Part shown: positions 35,822 through 46,146 of the stretch, one piece after another | How the letters are laid out: every line of letters starts with the position of its first letter | Numbering within the stretch: position 1 is the first letter of the stretch | Assembly (NCBI RefSeq): GCF_000275825.1 | Contig: NZ_JH719942.1 | Location: forward strand, 12,578 to 75,061 | DNA length: 62,484 nucleotides | Source: Saprospira grandis DSM 2844 | Lineage (GTDB): Bacteria; Bacteroidota; Bacteroidia; Chitinophagales; Saprospiraceae | Reading direction: 5' to 3' | The notes under the pieces: model-generated | The model's input: only the letters and a program-made list of their open reading frames with translations | Told to the model about the DNA's origin: nothing | Database searches by the model: none | Translations under genes and position numbers: made by a program

Positions 35822-38800
35822 ATGAAATCTATAGTATCATTCTTTATTAAAAACTCGATTGCAGGGAATATCCTGATGGTCGTGATTTTACTCTTTGGCT
35901 TTTTTGGCCTAAAGAATATGAAATCGACCTTCTTTCCGCCTGCCCCCGAGAAATATATTAACATACAAGCCGTTTTGCCCGGGGCCTCTCCCGAAGAAAT
36001 TGAGCAAGGGATTGTATTAAAAATTGAGGAAAACCTCAAAGGCTTGACTGGGATTGAACAGGTCAATTCGGTTTCTTCTGAAAATGCGGCCTCTGTTACC
36101 GTCGAAATCAATAGTAGCTTTGATATTGACTTGGTGAAACAGGATGTGGAAAATGCAGTGAATCAGATTAGCTCTTTTCCAGCTGGCATGGAATCTTTGC
36201 GGATATATAAGGAAGAGAATAAAAACTTCACTTTTAGCTTTGCCCTGAGTGGCAATGTGCCGCTGAAAACCCTGAAAACGGAAGCTCGGCAGATTGAGGA
36301 TGAGCTCAGAGCCACCCCAATTATGTCCAAAGTGACCCTTTCTGGCTTTCCAGATGAAGAAATTGAAGTGGCTTTTCGAGAAGAGGACCTCATTCGCTAC
36401 GGCATTAGCTTTCAGCAGGCAGCCGCAGCAGTACAAGCCAGTAACTTAGAAATTACTGGGGGAAGCATCAAGGGCCAAGAAGAAGAGCTTTTGGTGCGAG
36501 CCCGAAACAAAGGCTATTATGCTGAAGAGCTGAAGAATATTCCGGTCCGGAATACAGCCGATGGAGGGATTATTTACCTCTATCAGTTGGCCGATATTGA
36601 GGATCAATGGGCCGATGACCCCGAGCGCAGCTTTATGAATGGGGAAACATCGGTGGTGGTGACCATTCAAAATACTGATGAAGAGGACCTTTTGACCATT
36701 GCCGAATACCTGCGCAATTATGTCGATGAATACAACCAACAAGCAGGCCCTATTCGGGCCACAACGATCCGAGATGGTTCGGTGACCTTGCAGCAACGGA
36801 TTGACCTCTTGGTAGAAAATGGGGTGATCGGCTTCATTTTGGTCCTTTTGGCCCTAGGCTTCTTTTTGCACTGGAGCATTGCCTTTTGGGTGGCCGCGGC
36901 GATTCCCATTTCCTTTGCCGGTATGTTTATTATTGGTAGCTCTGCCGATTTGACCATCAATGTCGTCTCGCTCTTTGGGATGATTCTCGTAATTGGTATT
37001 CTGGTAGATGACGGAATTGTAATTGGCGAAAATATTTATGCCAAATATGAGCAAGGAATGGACCGAAACCAAGCCGCCTTAGAAGGGACCATGGAGGTTT
37101 TACCCGCTGTAATTTCAGCCATCTTAACCACCATAGTCGCCTTCTCTATGTTCTTCTTTATTGAGGGCCGAATTGGAGATATCTTTGGCAATATGGCCTT
37201 TGTCGTGATCATGACGCTCATCTTCTCTTTGGTGGAAGGCATGCTCATTTTACCTGCCCACTTGGCGCACTCTAGAGCTATGGCCAGAGATGCCAAAAAG
37301 ACGCTTTTTGAGCAGTTTTTTGACCGCCTAATTGGAGGCATGGATGCCCTGATGGGCTGGATGAGAGACCGTCTTTTCGCCCCTGTTCTTCGGCTTTGCC
37401 TAACGGGCCTACAAAGAAGTTTGCCCGTGGCCGTTTTGCTCGGCCTGATGATTCTATCTGTTGCAGCAGTCCGTGGGGGCTTGGTCAAAACCACCTTTTT
37501 CCCTTTCATTGAGCGCGATAATGTAGATGTGACGCTGACTATGCCTGCCGGAACGCGAGAACAAAGTACCAATGAACTCCTTACTTATATCGAGAAAAAA
37601 GCTTGGGAGGTCAATGAAGATTATAAAGCCCAAAGAGAAGATGGCAAAGATATTATTGAGAAAATTGAGCGCAGTGTGGGTCCCGCTAGCTACAATGGTA
37701 AACTCGCCATTACGCTAATGGATGGCGAGCAACGCGCTACCCCCGTTCTCGAAATTCAAGATGCTATCCGCAAAAAAGTAGGGCAGCTCATGGGCCCCGA
37801 AAGCCTCTCTTATGGAAGTAGTTCGGTCTTTGGCAAGCCCGTTTCGGTGGCGGTTTTAGGCGATGATCTTAAGGATCTGGACCTAGCCGTAGAGGCCCTC
37901 AAAAAAGAGCTCAATGCTATCGAAGGACTTAAGGATGTTTTGGATGACAACCAACCCGGCCTCCGAGAAGTCAATGTTTCACTCAATGATAAAGGCCGCC
38001 AATTAGGCCTTAATCTACAAGAGGTGCTGGCCCAAGTTCGTGGCGGTTTCTTTGGTGCCGAAGCCCAACGCCTACAAAGAGGCCGAGATGAGGTCCGCGT
38101 TTGGGTGCGCTACAAAACAGAAGACCGCTCTAATATCGGACAGCTAGAAAATATGCGCATCCGCTTTGCCGATGGCCGCGAATTTCCCCTCTCCGAAATT
38201 GCCAACTTTAAGGTTGAACGCGGGGTGGTGAGCATTAAACACCTAGACGGAAAAAGAGAGGTGAAGGTAGAAGCCGATATTGCCAATAAAAAGGTCTCCG
38301 TTTCTGATATCACTACAGAAATTAAAGAGAAAATAGCCCCCCGCCTAGAGGCGCAGTTCCCTACCGTAGAGTTCACTTTTGAAGGCCAAAATAAGGAGCA
38401 AATGAAGAGCGCCAACTCTATCCAACAGGTCTTGCCCATTATCCTTATCCTGATGTTTATCATCGTGGCCCTTACCTTCAACTCTATCGGCCAAGCAGTG
38501 ATTGTCTTTGCCATGATTCCCTTCGGACTGATTGGTGTCATTTGGGGACACTGGTTTTTGGATGCGCCAATTAGCTTTTTCTCGGTGCTCGGAATTATCG
38601 CTCTGATCGGAATTATGGTCAATGATGCCCTGGTCCTCGTTTCGGCCTACAATAACTTTATCAAAGAGGGCCTAGAACCCATGGAGGCCGCCTTTGAAGC
38701 AGGCCGCTCTCGCTTCCGGGCTATTGTACTAACCACCCTAACAACCGTCTTGGGACTCGGCCCACTCATGCTAGAAACTAGTTTCCAAGCGCAGTTCCTC

Positions 38801-39049
38801 ATTCCTATGGCTATTTCTGTGGCCTTTGGTTTGTTGGTGGCCACGGTGGTTACCCTGCTGCTCTTGCCCGCCTGTCTGCTCTTGGCCAACCGCTACAAAT
38901 GGTTGCTAGCCCAGTTCTGGACCGGAGAGCAGTTTTCTCCCATCCAGGTAGAAGCCGCCCACAAAGGCCGAAGAAACCACTTTTTCCTTTGGCTCTTTGG
39001 CCTAGTCGTGATCATCGCTTTCTTCCTCCTAATTATGAATTTATTCTAA
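35822..39049 (+). CDS. RND efflux permease (HAE1/AcrB type)
   Basis: The chosen start gives 1075 residues, MKSIVSFFIKNSIAGNILMV, placing TM1 correctly. An ATG at 35711 lies in the repeat and adds 37 unlikely residues. Twelve TM segments are expected. Features seen: the two porter regions (VLPGASPEEIEQGIV; the second has TMPAGTREQSTNELLTY), the TM4 acidic pair in GILVDDGIVIGENIYAKYEQG, and the C-terminal GIIALIGIMVNDALVLVSAY with FEAGRSRFRAIVLTTLTTVLG. It exports small molecules by proton exchange; the substrate cannot be told. It is paired with the adaptor upstream. Confidence 0.93.
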   Translation: MKSIVSFFIKNSIAGNILMVVILLFGFFGLKNMKSTFFPPAPEKYINIQAVLPGASPEEIEQGIVLKIEENLKGLTGIEQVNSVSSENAASVTVEINSSFDIDLVKQDVENAVNQISSFPAGMESLRIYKEENKNFTFSFALSGNVPLKTLKTEARQIEDELRATPIMSKVTLSGFPDEEIEVAFREEDLIRYGISFQQAAAAVQASNLEITGGSIKGQEEELLVRARNKGYYAEELKNIPVRNTADGGIIYLYQLADIEDQWADDPERSFMNGETSVVVTIQNTDEEDLLTIAEYLRNYVDEYNQQAGPIRATTIRDGSVTLQQRIDLLVENGVIGFILVLLALGFFLHWSIAFWVAAAIPISFAGMFIIGSSADLTINVVSLFGMILVIGILVDDGIVIGENIYAKYEQGMDRNQAALEGTMEVLPAVISAILTTIVAFSMFFFIEGRIGDIFGNMAFVVIMTLIFSLVEGMLILPAHLAHSRAMARDAKKTLFEQFFDRLIGGMDALMGWMRDRLFAPVLRLCLTGLQRSLPVAVLLGLMILSVAAVRGGLVKTTFFPFIERDNVDVTLTMPAGTREQSTNELLTYIEKKAWEVNEDYKAQREDGKDIIEKIERSVGPASYNGKLAITLMDGEQRATPVLEIQDAIRKKVGQLMGPESLSYGSSSVFGKPVSVAVLGDDLKDLDLAVEALKKELNAIEGLKDVLDDNQPGLREVNVSLNDKGRQLGLNLQEVLAQVRGGFFGAEAQRLQRGRDEVRVWVRYKTEDRSNIGQLENMRIRFADGREFPLSEIANFKVERGVVSIKHLDGKREVKVEADIANKKVSVSDITTEIKEKIAPRLEAQFPTVEFTFEGQNKEQMKSANSIQQVLPIILILMFIIVALTFNSIGQAVIVFAMIPFGLIGVIWGHWFLDAPISFFSVLGIIALIGIMVNDALVLVSAYNNFIKEGLEPMEAAFEAGRSRFRAIVLTTLTTVLGLGPLMLETSFQAQFLIPMAISVAFGLLVATVVTLLLLPACLLLANRYKWLLAQFWTGEQFSPIQVEAAHKGRRNHFFLWLFGLVVIIAFFLLIMNLF

Positions 39050-39070
39050 TCCTACTCAACTAATTTTAGA

Positions 39071-39098
39071 AGCCTCAGCTTTTGCTGGGGCTTTTTTT
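39071..39098 (+). terminator. Rho-independent terminator of the RND operon
   Basis: AGCCTCAGC pairs with GCTGGGGCT (one G-T pair) over a TTTT loop, followed by seven T. It lies 21 bp past the pump stop. Confidence 0.85.
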
Positions 39099-39100
39099 GT

Positions 39101-39459
39101 TTTTGGGGCCTCCGCAGCAAAGCTGCGGCGCTACGCTTCAGGGCTCGCTATTCGCTCGGCCCTGCGGCCTAAAGGCCTTGGTCTGCGGCTAGGCCGCCCC
39201 CTTTCGCATCGCTAGGCCTGCGGCGGCTTCGCCGCCTGCCATTCATCGCCTAGAGACAAGCCCCTAGGCTAATCTAATGGAGTCAGCCCTAAAGGGCCTC
39301 CACTGCTGATATAACTGGCCTTGCTCTCTAAAGGATCGCCCAAAAGTTCAATTCATGAGGGTTTTAACCCTCATTTATAAGTCATTGCGAAGCAATACCA
39401 CTCTTGCTGTAGGTTTCAACCTACAGTAAAAAGGGCCCGCGGCAGGCCCCAAAAAAAAG
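39101..39459. repeat. GC-rich mosaic palindromic repeat, copy R8
   Basis: It lies between convergent genes. The left end opens TTTTGGGGCCTCCGCAGC and the right end closes GGCAGGCCCCAAAAAAAA. Variable hairpins are GGCCTAAAGGCC and GCGGCTAGGCCGC. Small hairpins ATGAGGGTTTTAACCCTCAT and CTGTAGGTTTCAACCTACAG lie near the right end. No gene is supported in 39099-39518. Confidence 0.85.
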
Positions 39460-39461
39460 AC

Positions 39462-39494
39462 AAAAAAATAGCCCTAACTTTCGCTAGAGCTATT
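39462..39494 (-). terminator. Rho-independent terminator of the T9SS-sorted protein gene
   Basis: On the minus strand AATAGCTCTA pairs with TAGGGCTATT around a GCGAAAG-type loop and is followed by a T-run. It lies ~25 bp after the stop at 39519. Confidence 0.75.
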
Positions 39495-39518
39495 AAAAGA
39501 TAAGTAAATCCACTTAGG

Positions 39519-42332
39519 CTATCGGGCATTGCGGATCAGGTGAATTACGCCCTTAAGTGGGGCCACCTTATCGCAATCCATACAATTGATTTGCAATTTG
39601 CAAGTATAATAATACACATCTTCGGCTAGGTCTTGGCCCGTCTGCTGGTCCTTTCCATCCCAATTGATGGCGGGATCTTCCGTGCGGAACACCTCTTGGC
39701 CCCAACGGTTGAAGACTCTAAAATCTACGGCCTCAATATAACGGCTAGGCAAACAAGGACCAAAGAAGTCGTTGGCATTGTCATTATTGGGCGTAAAGAC
39801 ATTGGGCAGCTCATAGAAAGGACAGTTATCGCTTTGGACCACTGCACTAGGTACACTCTCATTGCCGCCCCCATTGGCCTCTACAGAATCTATAGTGCTT
39901 ACATAATAGCAGCCCGCTAAATTATAATCGGTAGGTTGGTGGATAAAGAAGGTATCGCTAAGATCTGTAATTTCGGCCACCAATTCATAGGCCGTGCTAT
40001 CACAATAGGGAGCAAAATAAAGGCGATAAGCAGCAATATCGAGCCCACAACTATCTGTAGGCCGCTGCCAGCTAATGGTATTGGCCATATCGATTTCTTC
40101 TCGGATAAAGCCCTCGCAAAGTCCGCGATTTTCCTTGTTAGAATCATCATTAAAAGCCTCGCAGCCCGAAAGCGCCGCCACCGCAATAGGCGGACAAGGA
40201 GCCAGGGTATCTAGCGGAGAGCCACAAGCCCGCTGCGATTTATTGAGCAAAGGTGAAAAGACATCGGGAATGCCGTAACTACCTATACTTTCTACATAAT
40301 AGCAGTAGGTTTCTCCATTTTCTAGCTCCTCATGTACATAAGTTGTTGTACTGACGGTATCCAGAACCGTGTAGCTATTGCTGCCTGTGGGAGTTTCTAA
40401 GAAAACGACATACTCCGTATTGGACCAAGGCACATTTTCAGTCCAGACTAGCTCATTGGTTTGGTCCGTGGCGTTTATGGTGAGATAGATAGAAGAGGCC
40501 AGACTATTGGCGCCAACCGTATCGCCATTGGCATAAAAAGCGACCCGATAAGAGTAGGCATTTTCCTCGGTATTCAGTCCTGTATCCAAAAAGCTAATCG
40601 TATCGGCTAGGGCCGAGTAGCTATTAAAGTTAGTGGAGCTAAAGACGGGGGTAGACAGAAAATTAGCGCCATTTTGGCCTTCTGAGCGGAAGAGCTCGTA
40701 GCGATAAGGCGGCACCGTAAAGTTGGTATCTAGTTCAGTAGCTCTAGGTTTGGCCCAGCGGACCAAGATATCGCCATTGGCCAAATTGGTACTTTCTACA
40801 TCTACATTTGTCATTAGGGGAAGGTCTTGCGCCATTTGCACACAAAGCTCGGCAGAGCTACGGCCAGAGACAGGCCCCAAAAAGTTACTGGTTCCAGGAA
40901 CGGGGGTCGCAAATTCGGCTAAAACTCGATAGCTATAAATCCCGCCAGACTGCACATTGGGGTCGCTAAACTCAAAGCTCCCTGAAGCTGCGGCTGTAGT
41001 GACCAAGGCCCCAAAGTTAATTTGGGTATAGCCCAAGCCGGGCAGGCCAAGCGTACAAGAATCTAGTTCGGTATTATCGCAGCTAGATTTGCGCCAGACC
41101 GAAAAGCCTAGGAAGCCTGCAGAACTCTCGCAAAGATAGGGCGCATCCCAGCTGAGGTCCACTTGGCCAGGGCTAACCGTAGCCTGTAAGTTTTGGACCG
41201 GAGGGGCCACCACCTTAATGCGCAGCACCTTAAAGGTAGCCAAAGAAGCATCTAGGCCATTATTGGTCATCAAAGAATCTCTAGCCTTGAAGACAACCTG
41301 CCAAGCCTGCTGTTGGATGTGGTCGCAGTTGGTCTGCCAGCGGAAGCGGCTAGAAACGGGTGTAAAACCGGTAGTATTGCTAAAGGTAGCGGCCCCATTG
41401 GTCAATTCTAGAGGACCACCCGTAGCCGTTAGCGTAATGGGTTGAACGGGGATATCGCTATCTAAGGCGATGGCATCAAAATCGATGAGTTCGCCAGCCT
41501 CCACACAAATTTCCTCGGGCACTTGTAGTTCGGGCGGGGTATTTTGGGCATTTCTAATTTCGATTTGGATATCTCGGATGATACCGCCTAAATAAGCGCC
41601 ATTTCGGTAAGACTTAACGAGGATAGCGATATTATATTCTCCAGCTACCCTTGGGGTATTCCAAGTAAAAAGCCCCGTTTGTTGGTCAAAGGTATAATTA
41701 TTATTAGCGCCTGGACCAATAGCGTTTACGGGCAAAAAGCCGGGGACCGGATTATTGAGATCGCTCAGGCAGGTCACCAATTCGTAGGCCACACTATCTC
41801 CGTCGGGGTCGTAGCCATTGGGCGTATGTTGAAAAATTTGGCCCACCACCCCAAAATCGATTGGAGGCTCCAGTAAGATGGGCGAGTTATTATTGCCATA
41901 AATAGAAGTGGGAAAAAGGAACACCTCTGTTTGCACATAGAAGGCCACATTTACCGAGTTTCCATTATTTACATTGAGAATATCGGCATTTCGGTTAGGG
42001 TCTTGCATGCCCATTACATAAGGTTGGCCACCGGGGTTGGGGCCGGGGTAGCTATGGGTGATCGTATAGACATTCTTACGAATATCTTGATGTAGCATGA
42101 CAAAATAATCTCGAGAGACCGTAGAGGAAGTACCATCTCCCCAGCTTAGGTCGAGCTCGGTGCGGTCGGCATGAATAGACTGTCCACTAATCTTTGTATA
42201 GGTAACAATAGTGGCCTCAATACTGAGGGGACCAGTTTGGCGGTAAGTAATTTCTCCTGCACGGTTATGTGTTGCCCAGAGCATAGACAAATTGCTGAGG
42301 AGAAAAAGCGATGATAAGAGAAGCTGCTTCAT
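39519..42332 (-). CDS. T9SS-secreted Fn3-domain protein with type B sorting domain
   Basis: The 937-residue protein has signal peptide MKQLLLSSLFLLSNLSMLWA. Residues ~20-270 form a strand-rich region (NRAGEITYRQTGPLSIEATI; DPDGDSVAYELVTCLSD). Several Fn3-like units follow (VSPGQVDLSWDAPYLCESS, GDILVRWAKP, NTISWQRPTDSCGLD). The last ~90 residues are the gliding-motility-associated CTD: NVFTPNNDNANDFFGP, FRVFNRWGQEVFRTEDP, WDGKDQQTGQDLAEDVYYY. This domain directs export by the type IX system and surface attachment. An adhesin role is likely. It is probably monocistronic. Confidence 0.92.
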   Translation of the reverse strand: MKQLLLSSLFLLSNLSMLWATHNRAGEITYRQTGPLSIEATIVTYTKISGQSIHADRTELDLSWGDGTSSTVSRDYFVMLHQDIRKNVYTITHSYPGPNPGGQPYVMGMQDPNRNADILNVNNGNSVNVAFYVQTEVFLFPTSIYGNNNSPILLEPPIDFGVVGQIFQHTPNGYDPDGDSVAYELVTCLSDLNNPVPGFLPVNAIGPGANNNYTFDQQTGLFTWNTPRVAGEYNIAILVKSYRNGAYLGGIIRDIQIEIRNAQNTPPELQVPEEICVEAGELIDFDAIALDSDIPVQPITLTATGGPLELTNGAATFSNTTGFTPVSSRFRWQTNCDHIQQQAWQVVFKARDSLMTNNGLDASLATFKVLRIKVVAPPVQNLQATVSPGQVDLSWDAPYLCESSAGFLGFSVWRKSSCDNTELDSCTLGLPGLGYTQINFGALVTTAAASGSFEFSDPNVQSGGIYSYRVLAEFATPVPGTSNFLGPVSGRSSAELCVQMAQDLPLMTNVDVESTNLANGDILVRWAKPRATELDTNFTVPPYRYELFRSEGQNGANFLSTPVFSSTNFNSYSALADTISFLDTGLNTEENAYSYRVAFYANGDTVGANSLASSIYLTINATDQTNELVWTENVPWSNTEYVVFLETPTGSNSYTVLDTVSTTTYVHEELENGETYCYYVESIGSYGIPDVFSPLLNKSQRACGSPLDTLAPCPPIAVAALSGCEAFNDDSNKENRGLCEGFIREEIDMANTISWQRPTDSCGLDIAAYRLYFAPYCDSTAYELVAEITDLSDTFFIHQPTDYNLAGCYYVSTIDSVEANGGGNESVPSAVVQSDNCPFYELPNVFTPNNDNANDFFGPCLPSRYIEAVDFRVFNRWGQEVFRTEDPAINWDGKDQQTGQDLAEDVYYYTCKLQINCMDCDKVAPLKGVIHLIRNAR

Positions 42333-42489
42333 AGATAATAGTTAGAGCGTTTAAGGTCAAACTAGGGAAAAAGTTTTCTTTTTTTAGTGACCAGACTGAC
42401 AAGTTTAGCCATTTATTGGCTATAGCCATATTATATAAAGAAGTGGCTAGTAGAAAACGAACAGCTGATAGCCTTTGGCTAGGGATTCA

Positions 42490-42534
42490 ACAAAAATTGT
42501 CCCACATAGGTTTAACGTACCATGTGGGACAATT
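42490..42534 (-). terminator. Strong rho-independent terminator of the DUF3137-like gene
   Basis: A perfect 13-bp stem, AATTGTCCCACAT (42495-42507) against ATGTGGGACAATT (42522-42534), is followed by a T-run on the minus strand. It lies ~35 bp after the stop at 42569. Confidence 0.85.
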
Positions 42535-42568
42535 AGTTAGGCCAAGGCCTTATTTTAAGGGCAAGCCC

Positions 42569-43543
42569 TTAATTCTTTGTTTTTCGGAGTTGGTCTAGGG
42601 GCAGCTTATGAATCAGGTCAAAGCAGCTTTTTAGCTCGGCAAAGATGCGTTGCAGCATTTCATTGTCAGCTGTAAGGCTTTTGTTTAGTTCTGGCTCAAA
42701 GAGGCGTTCATGGCTCAAGGGGATTGCAATGTAGAGTTGTTGATCTTGGAAGGCCAGAGAAATTTGGCTTTCAAAGGTTTCTCGGATCCAAAGCACAGAG
42801 TTGATGAGTTCTTGGGTAAGGATCATTTTTGCTTCTGAGGTATTGGTAGAATAGATAGCAAATTTATTCTCAAATTCTGGAGCATTGTCAAGGTGGAGCA
42901 GATCGCCCTCTCGAAGCACATCCAGTTGGTCCTGAATTTTAACGGCCAATTGGCCCAACCACTGTTCATAGTTGTCGGGAACGATAAAGGTGGCGCCTTT
43001 TAGTTGGGTTTCAATATCTAAGACCATAAAGATCCCGTTAAAGAGGGTCACTTCATTTTTGCCCACCAGCTGTTGAGCATTGACCTCTGAAAAGCGCATA
43101 TTCATGCCAACCACCACCCCAGAAAAGTAGTCTTCTCCGGTATAGCCTTCATTGGCTTTGCCATGAAAAAGATGGCTTTTGTAGAAATCTACCTTGGGTA
43201 CATAGTTATTGGGCTGATAGTGCATGCTGGGATAGAAGTTGGCCACCATTTCCTTAAAAAACTGTGATTTGAACTCTTCTCTATACAGCTGTTTAGGCTT
43301 TTGGAGTTGTTGCACATACATCCAGCCCAAAAGTGCAGAGGCACCCACCATCAGGGCAATGGCCAAATACCAAAACTGGGGAATAATAAGCATACTTGCC
43401 GCAGCAGCAACAAATAAGACAACGGGAATAACGAGTAGCTTTTGAATAAGCTTAAAATTAGACAATTGTCGTTTTCGCTCTGTTTCTAAGCGCTCGATGA
43501 CCTCTTGCATAGAGGATTTTAGCTGTTCAAGGTTTTTCATCAA
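42569..43543 (-). CDS. DUF3137-like membrane protein
   Basis: The 324-residue protein has an N-terminal helix (LEQLKSSMQEVIERLETERK), a TM hairpin at ~33-75 (LLVIPVVLFVAAAASMLII and FWYLAIALMVGASALLGWMY), then a soluble part with YREEFKSQFFKEMVANFYPS, SHLFHGKANEGYTGEDYFSG and FNGIFMVLDIE. This matches my memory of the DUF3137 family, whose role is unknown. The C-terminal half has FESQISLAFQDQQLYIAIPL. A -7 promoter box lies 26 bp upstream and a strong terminator follows, so the gene is probably monocistronic. Confidence 0.7.
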   Translation of the reverse strand: MMKNLEQLKSSMQEVIERLETERKRQLSNFKLIQKLLVIPVVLFVAAAASMLIIPQFWYLAIALMVGASALLGWMYVQQLQKPKQLYREEFKSQFFKEMVANFYPSMHYQPNNYVPKVDFYKSHLFHGKANEGYTGEDYFSGVVVGMNMRFSEVNAQQLVGKNEVTLFNGIFMVLDIETQLKGATFIVPDNYEQWLGQLAVKIQDQLDVLREGDLLHLDNAPEFENKFAIYSTNTSEAKMILTQELINSVLWIRETFESQISLAFQDQQLYIAIPLSHERLFEPELNKSLTADNEMLQRIFAELKSCFDLIHKLPLDQLRKTKN

Positions 43544-43568
43544 TCAGATCTTGTGATAATACGAATCG

Positions 43569-43576
43569 CAAATATA
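43569..43576 (-). promoter_or_regulatory. Candidate promoter of the DUF3137-like gene
   Basis: The minus strand reads TATATTTG, an exact match to TAnnTTTG, 26 bp ahead of the start codon. No clear -33 TTG is seen. Confidence 0.45.
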
Positions 43577-43642
43577 ACTTTTCCCTTTGTTTTTTCCCTA
43601 AAATGATGGCTCTAGCTTTTTTAAAATTCCCTTAATCTTCTT

Positions 43643-43800
43643 CCCCTGGCCAAAAGCGAAGCCGCCCCCCGGCCCAGCGCTGCGGAGCGGGTGGCCAAAG
43701 GCCAGACCCAGGGCGAAACGAAGTGGAGCCCGCAGGGCCGAGCGAACAGCGAGCCCCGAAGCATAGCGGCGGCCAGCTTGCTGGCCGCGGGCCCCAAAAA
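43643..43800 (+). repeat. GC-rich mosaic repeat, copy R9
   Basis: It lies between aconitase and the DUF3137-like gene and closes GGGCCCCAAAAA. Hairpins GGCCAAAGGCC and CCAGCTTGCTGG are visible, with a GGGC...GCCC stem in the slot before GCAGGGCCGAGC. Confidence 0.8.
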
Positions 43801-43802
43801 AA

Positions 43803-43843
43803 TAAAAAGCAACCACCCCTCAAGAGGAGCAGTTGCTTTTTTT
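43803..43843. terminator. Terminator after aconitase
   Basis: AAAAAGCAAC pairs with GTTGCTTTTT around an inner CCTCAAGAGG hairpin. T-runs on both strands make it usable in either direction; it lies 24 bp past the aconitase stop. Confidence 0.8.
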
Positions 43844-43866
43844 ATATTCCTAAAACTGCTTAATGC

Positions 43867-46146
43867 CTAGGCATTGGCAATTTCTTCACGGATTTTATTG
43901 AGGGCAGAACCTGCATTCACCCACTCAATCTGCTGTGCATTGTAAGAGTGCTGTACCTCGATGTTATCCACGGTACCATCTGCATGCTTAAGCTCGATAT
44001 TGAGGGTTTTGCCAGGAGCAAAGGTCTCAAAGTTAGTGATGCTCACCAGGTCATCTTGGCGAACCAAGTCATAGTCGGCAGGATTCACAAAAGTGAGGGC
44101 CAACATTCCCTGCTTCTTCAGGTTAGTTTCATGAATACGGGCAAAAGATTTTACCACAACGGCCTTAACGCCCAAGAAACGGGGCTCCATAGCCGCATGC
44201 TCACGAGAAGAACCTTCTCCTAGGTTATCTTCACCAAAAACGATGGTGCCGATACCTTTTTTCTGATAAGTTTTGGCTGAATCGGGAACGGCCATGTAGT
44301 TGGCTGCTGCACCTTCAGCGTAGTTAGCTACCTTGTTGGTTTCTTCATTGAAGAAGTTTACCGCACCAATGTAGCAGTTGCCAGAGATATTCTCTAGGTG
44401 ACCGCGGTAAGTTAGCCAAGGACCAGCCATAGAGATATGGTCGGTAGTACATTTCCCTTTGGCTTTGATCAACAAGCGCATGCCAGTTACTTCCTCTTTT
44501 TGGATGGGCGTAAAGGGCGTAAGCAATTGTAGACGATCAGATTTGGGGTTTACGGTTATATTGATTCCAGAACCGTCTTCGGCAGGAGTAATATAGCCCG
44601 CATCTTCTACCTCAAAACCTTTGGGAGGAAGCTCAACACCTGTGGGAGGATCGAGCATTACTTCTTCGCCGTTCTCATTGGTCAATTTATCTGTGAGGGG
44701 GTTGAAGCACATATTGCCAGAGATCGTCATGGCTGTTACCAACTCAGGAGAAGCTACAAAAGCTTGGGTGTTGGGGTTGCCATCGGCACGTTTGGCAAAG
44801 TTACGGTTGAAAGAGTGAATGATAGCATTCTTCTCTTTTTTCTCGGCACCAACACGGTCCCACATACCAATACAAGGACCGCAAGCATTGGCCAAAACCA
44901 TACCTCCGATTTCCTCAAAATTGTCTAGCAAACCATCGCGCTCCGCAGTATAGCGAACCAACTCTGAACCGGGAGTGATGGTAAATTCAGCCTTAGCTTT
45001 AAGGTTTTTAGCAGCAGCCTGACGAGCCACAGAGGCCGCACGGCTTAAATCTTCATAAGAAGAGTTGGTACAAGAACCAATTAGACCTACAGACAATACT
45101 GAAGGGAAGTCATTTTCTTTTACGGCTTTGGCAAATTCAGAAATAGGCCAAGCACGGTCGGGAGTAAAAGGACCATTAAGGTGGGGTTCCAACTCCGTCA
45201 AGTTGATTTCAATCACTTGATCAAAGTATTGGCTAGGATCTGCATAAACAGCAGCATCACCAGTAAGATGTTCTTTTACGCCCTCGGCCAATTCAGCTAC
45301 ATCGGCACGGCCAGTAGCCTCTAGATAACGCTTCATAGAAGCATCATAACCAAAAGTAGAAGTAGTGGCTCCAATTTCAGCGCCCATGTTACAGATGGTT
45401 CCTTTACCGGTACAAGACATGCTCTCGGCACCTTCACCAAAGTACTCTACGATATAACCAGTACCGCCTTTGGCACCAATAATACCTGCTACTTTGAGGA
45501 TAACATCCTTGGGAGAAGTCCAGCCCCCCAATTTACCCGTTAATTTTATCCCAATCAATTTGGGCATTTTAAGCTCCCAAGGGAGGCCAGCCATTACGTC
45601 TACGGCATCGGCACCACCAATACCAATAGCCACCATACCCAAACCACCAGCATTTACTGTATGAGAGTCGGTACCGATCATCATCCCGCCGGGGAAGGCA
45701 TAGTTTTCCAAAACAATTTGGTGAATGATACCCGCTCCTGGCTTCCAGAAACCAATACCATATTTATTAGAGACAGCGCTAAGGAAGTCATATACTTCTT
45801 CGTTCTTGTCGTTGGCCACTTCCAAATCTTTGCCTGCACCCACCTTAGCCTGAATCAAGTGATCACAGTGTACAGTAGAAGGTACCGCCACCTTGTCGCG
45901 GCCTGCCATCATAAACTGCAAAAGCGCCATTTGGGCAGTAGCATCTTGCATCGCCACTCGATCGGGAGAGAAGAATACATAATCCTTGGCCCGGCCATAA
46001 TTTTCCAAAGGAGAAGCTTGATCCAAGTGAGTGTAAAGAATTTTTTCGGTTAGCGTGAGCGGACGGCCCAAACGTTCGCGCACAGCCTCAATTTTTTTGG
46101 GTAAAGCAGCATAAGCTGCTTTGATCATATCAATGTCGAATGCCAT
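43867..46146 (-). CDS. acn: Aconitate hydratase (mitochondrial-type)
   Basis: The 759-residue length is that of mitochondrial-type aconitase. It interconverts citrate and isocitrate in the TCA cycle using a 4Fe-4S cluster. The cluster cysteines are C359 ([13 protein letters not shown]) and C422/C425 ([11 protein letters not shown]). Other signatures are [11 protein letters not shown] (~90), [21 protein letters not shown] (~155-175), [15 protein letters not shown] and the swivel-domain [17 protein letters not shown]. It is a single gene between repeat regions with its own terminator. Confidence 0.97.
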   Translation of the reverse strand: MAFDIDMIKAAYAALPKKIEAVRERLGRPLTLTEKILYTHLDQASPLENYGRAKDYVFFSPDRVAMQDATAQMALLQFMMAGRDKVAVPSTVHCDHLIQAKVGAGKDLEVANDKNEEVYDFLSAVSNKYGIGFWKPGAGIIHQIVLENYAFPGGMMIGTDSHTVNAGGLGMVAIGIGGADAVDVMAGLPWELKMPKLIGIKLTGKLGGWTSPKDVILKVAGIIGAKGGTGYIVEYFGEGAESMSCTGKGTICNMGAEIGATTSTFGYDASMKRYLEATGRADVAELAEGVKEHLTGDAAVYADPSQYFDQVIEINLTELEPHLNGPFTPDRAWPISEFAKAVKENDFPSVLSVGLIGSCTNSSYEDLSRAASVARQAAAKNLKAKAEFTITPGSELVRYTAERDGLLDNFEEIGGMVLANACGPCIGMWDRVGAEKKEKNAIIHSFNRNFAKRADGNPNTQAFVASPELVTAMTISGNMCFNPLTDKLTNENGEEVMLDPPTGVELPPKGFEVEDAGYITPAEDGSGINITVNPKSDRLQLLTPFTPIQKEEVTGMRLLIKAKGKCTTDHISMAGPWLTYRGHLENISGNCYIGAVNFFNEETNKVANYAEGAAANYMAVPDSAKTYQKKGIGTIVFGEDNLGEGSSREHAAMEPRFLGVKAVVVKSFARIHETNLKKQGMLALTFVNPADYDLVRQDDLVSITNFETFAPGKTLNIELKHADGTVDNIEVQHSYNAQQIEWVNAGSALNKIREEIANA

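Noticed and set aside
36017-38889. Many minus-strand frames within the RND pump gene
   Set aside because: They are shadows of a strongly coding gene on the other strand.
32876-39430. Possible CRISPR repeats with GTTTCAAC
   Set aside because: The copies are dispersed, the arms differ, there is no regular spacing and there are no cas genes.
42416-42598. 60-residue plus-strand frame
   Set aside because: It crosses the strong terminator and the end of the DUF3137-like gene, with no sign of coding.
43598-43823. Minus-strand frames upstream of the DUF3137-like gene
   Set aside because: They are repeat R9 translations in three frames with the same composition.
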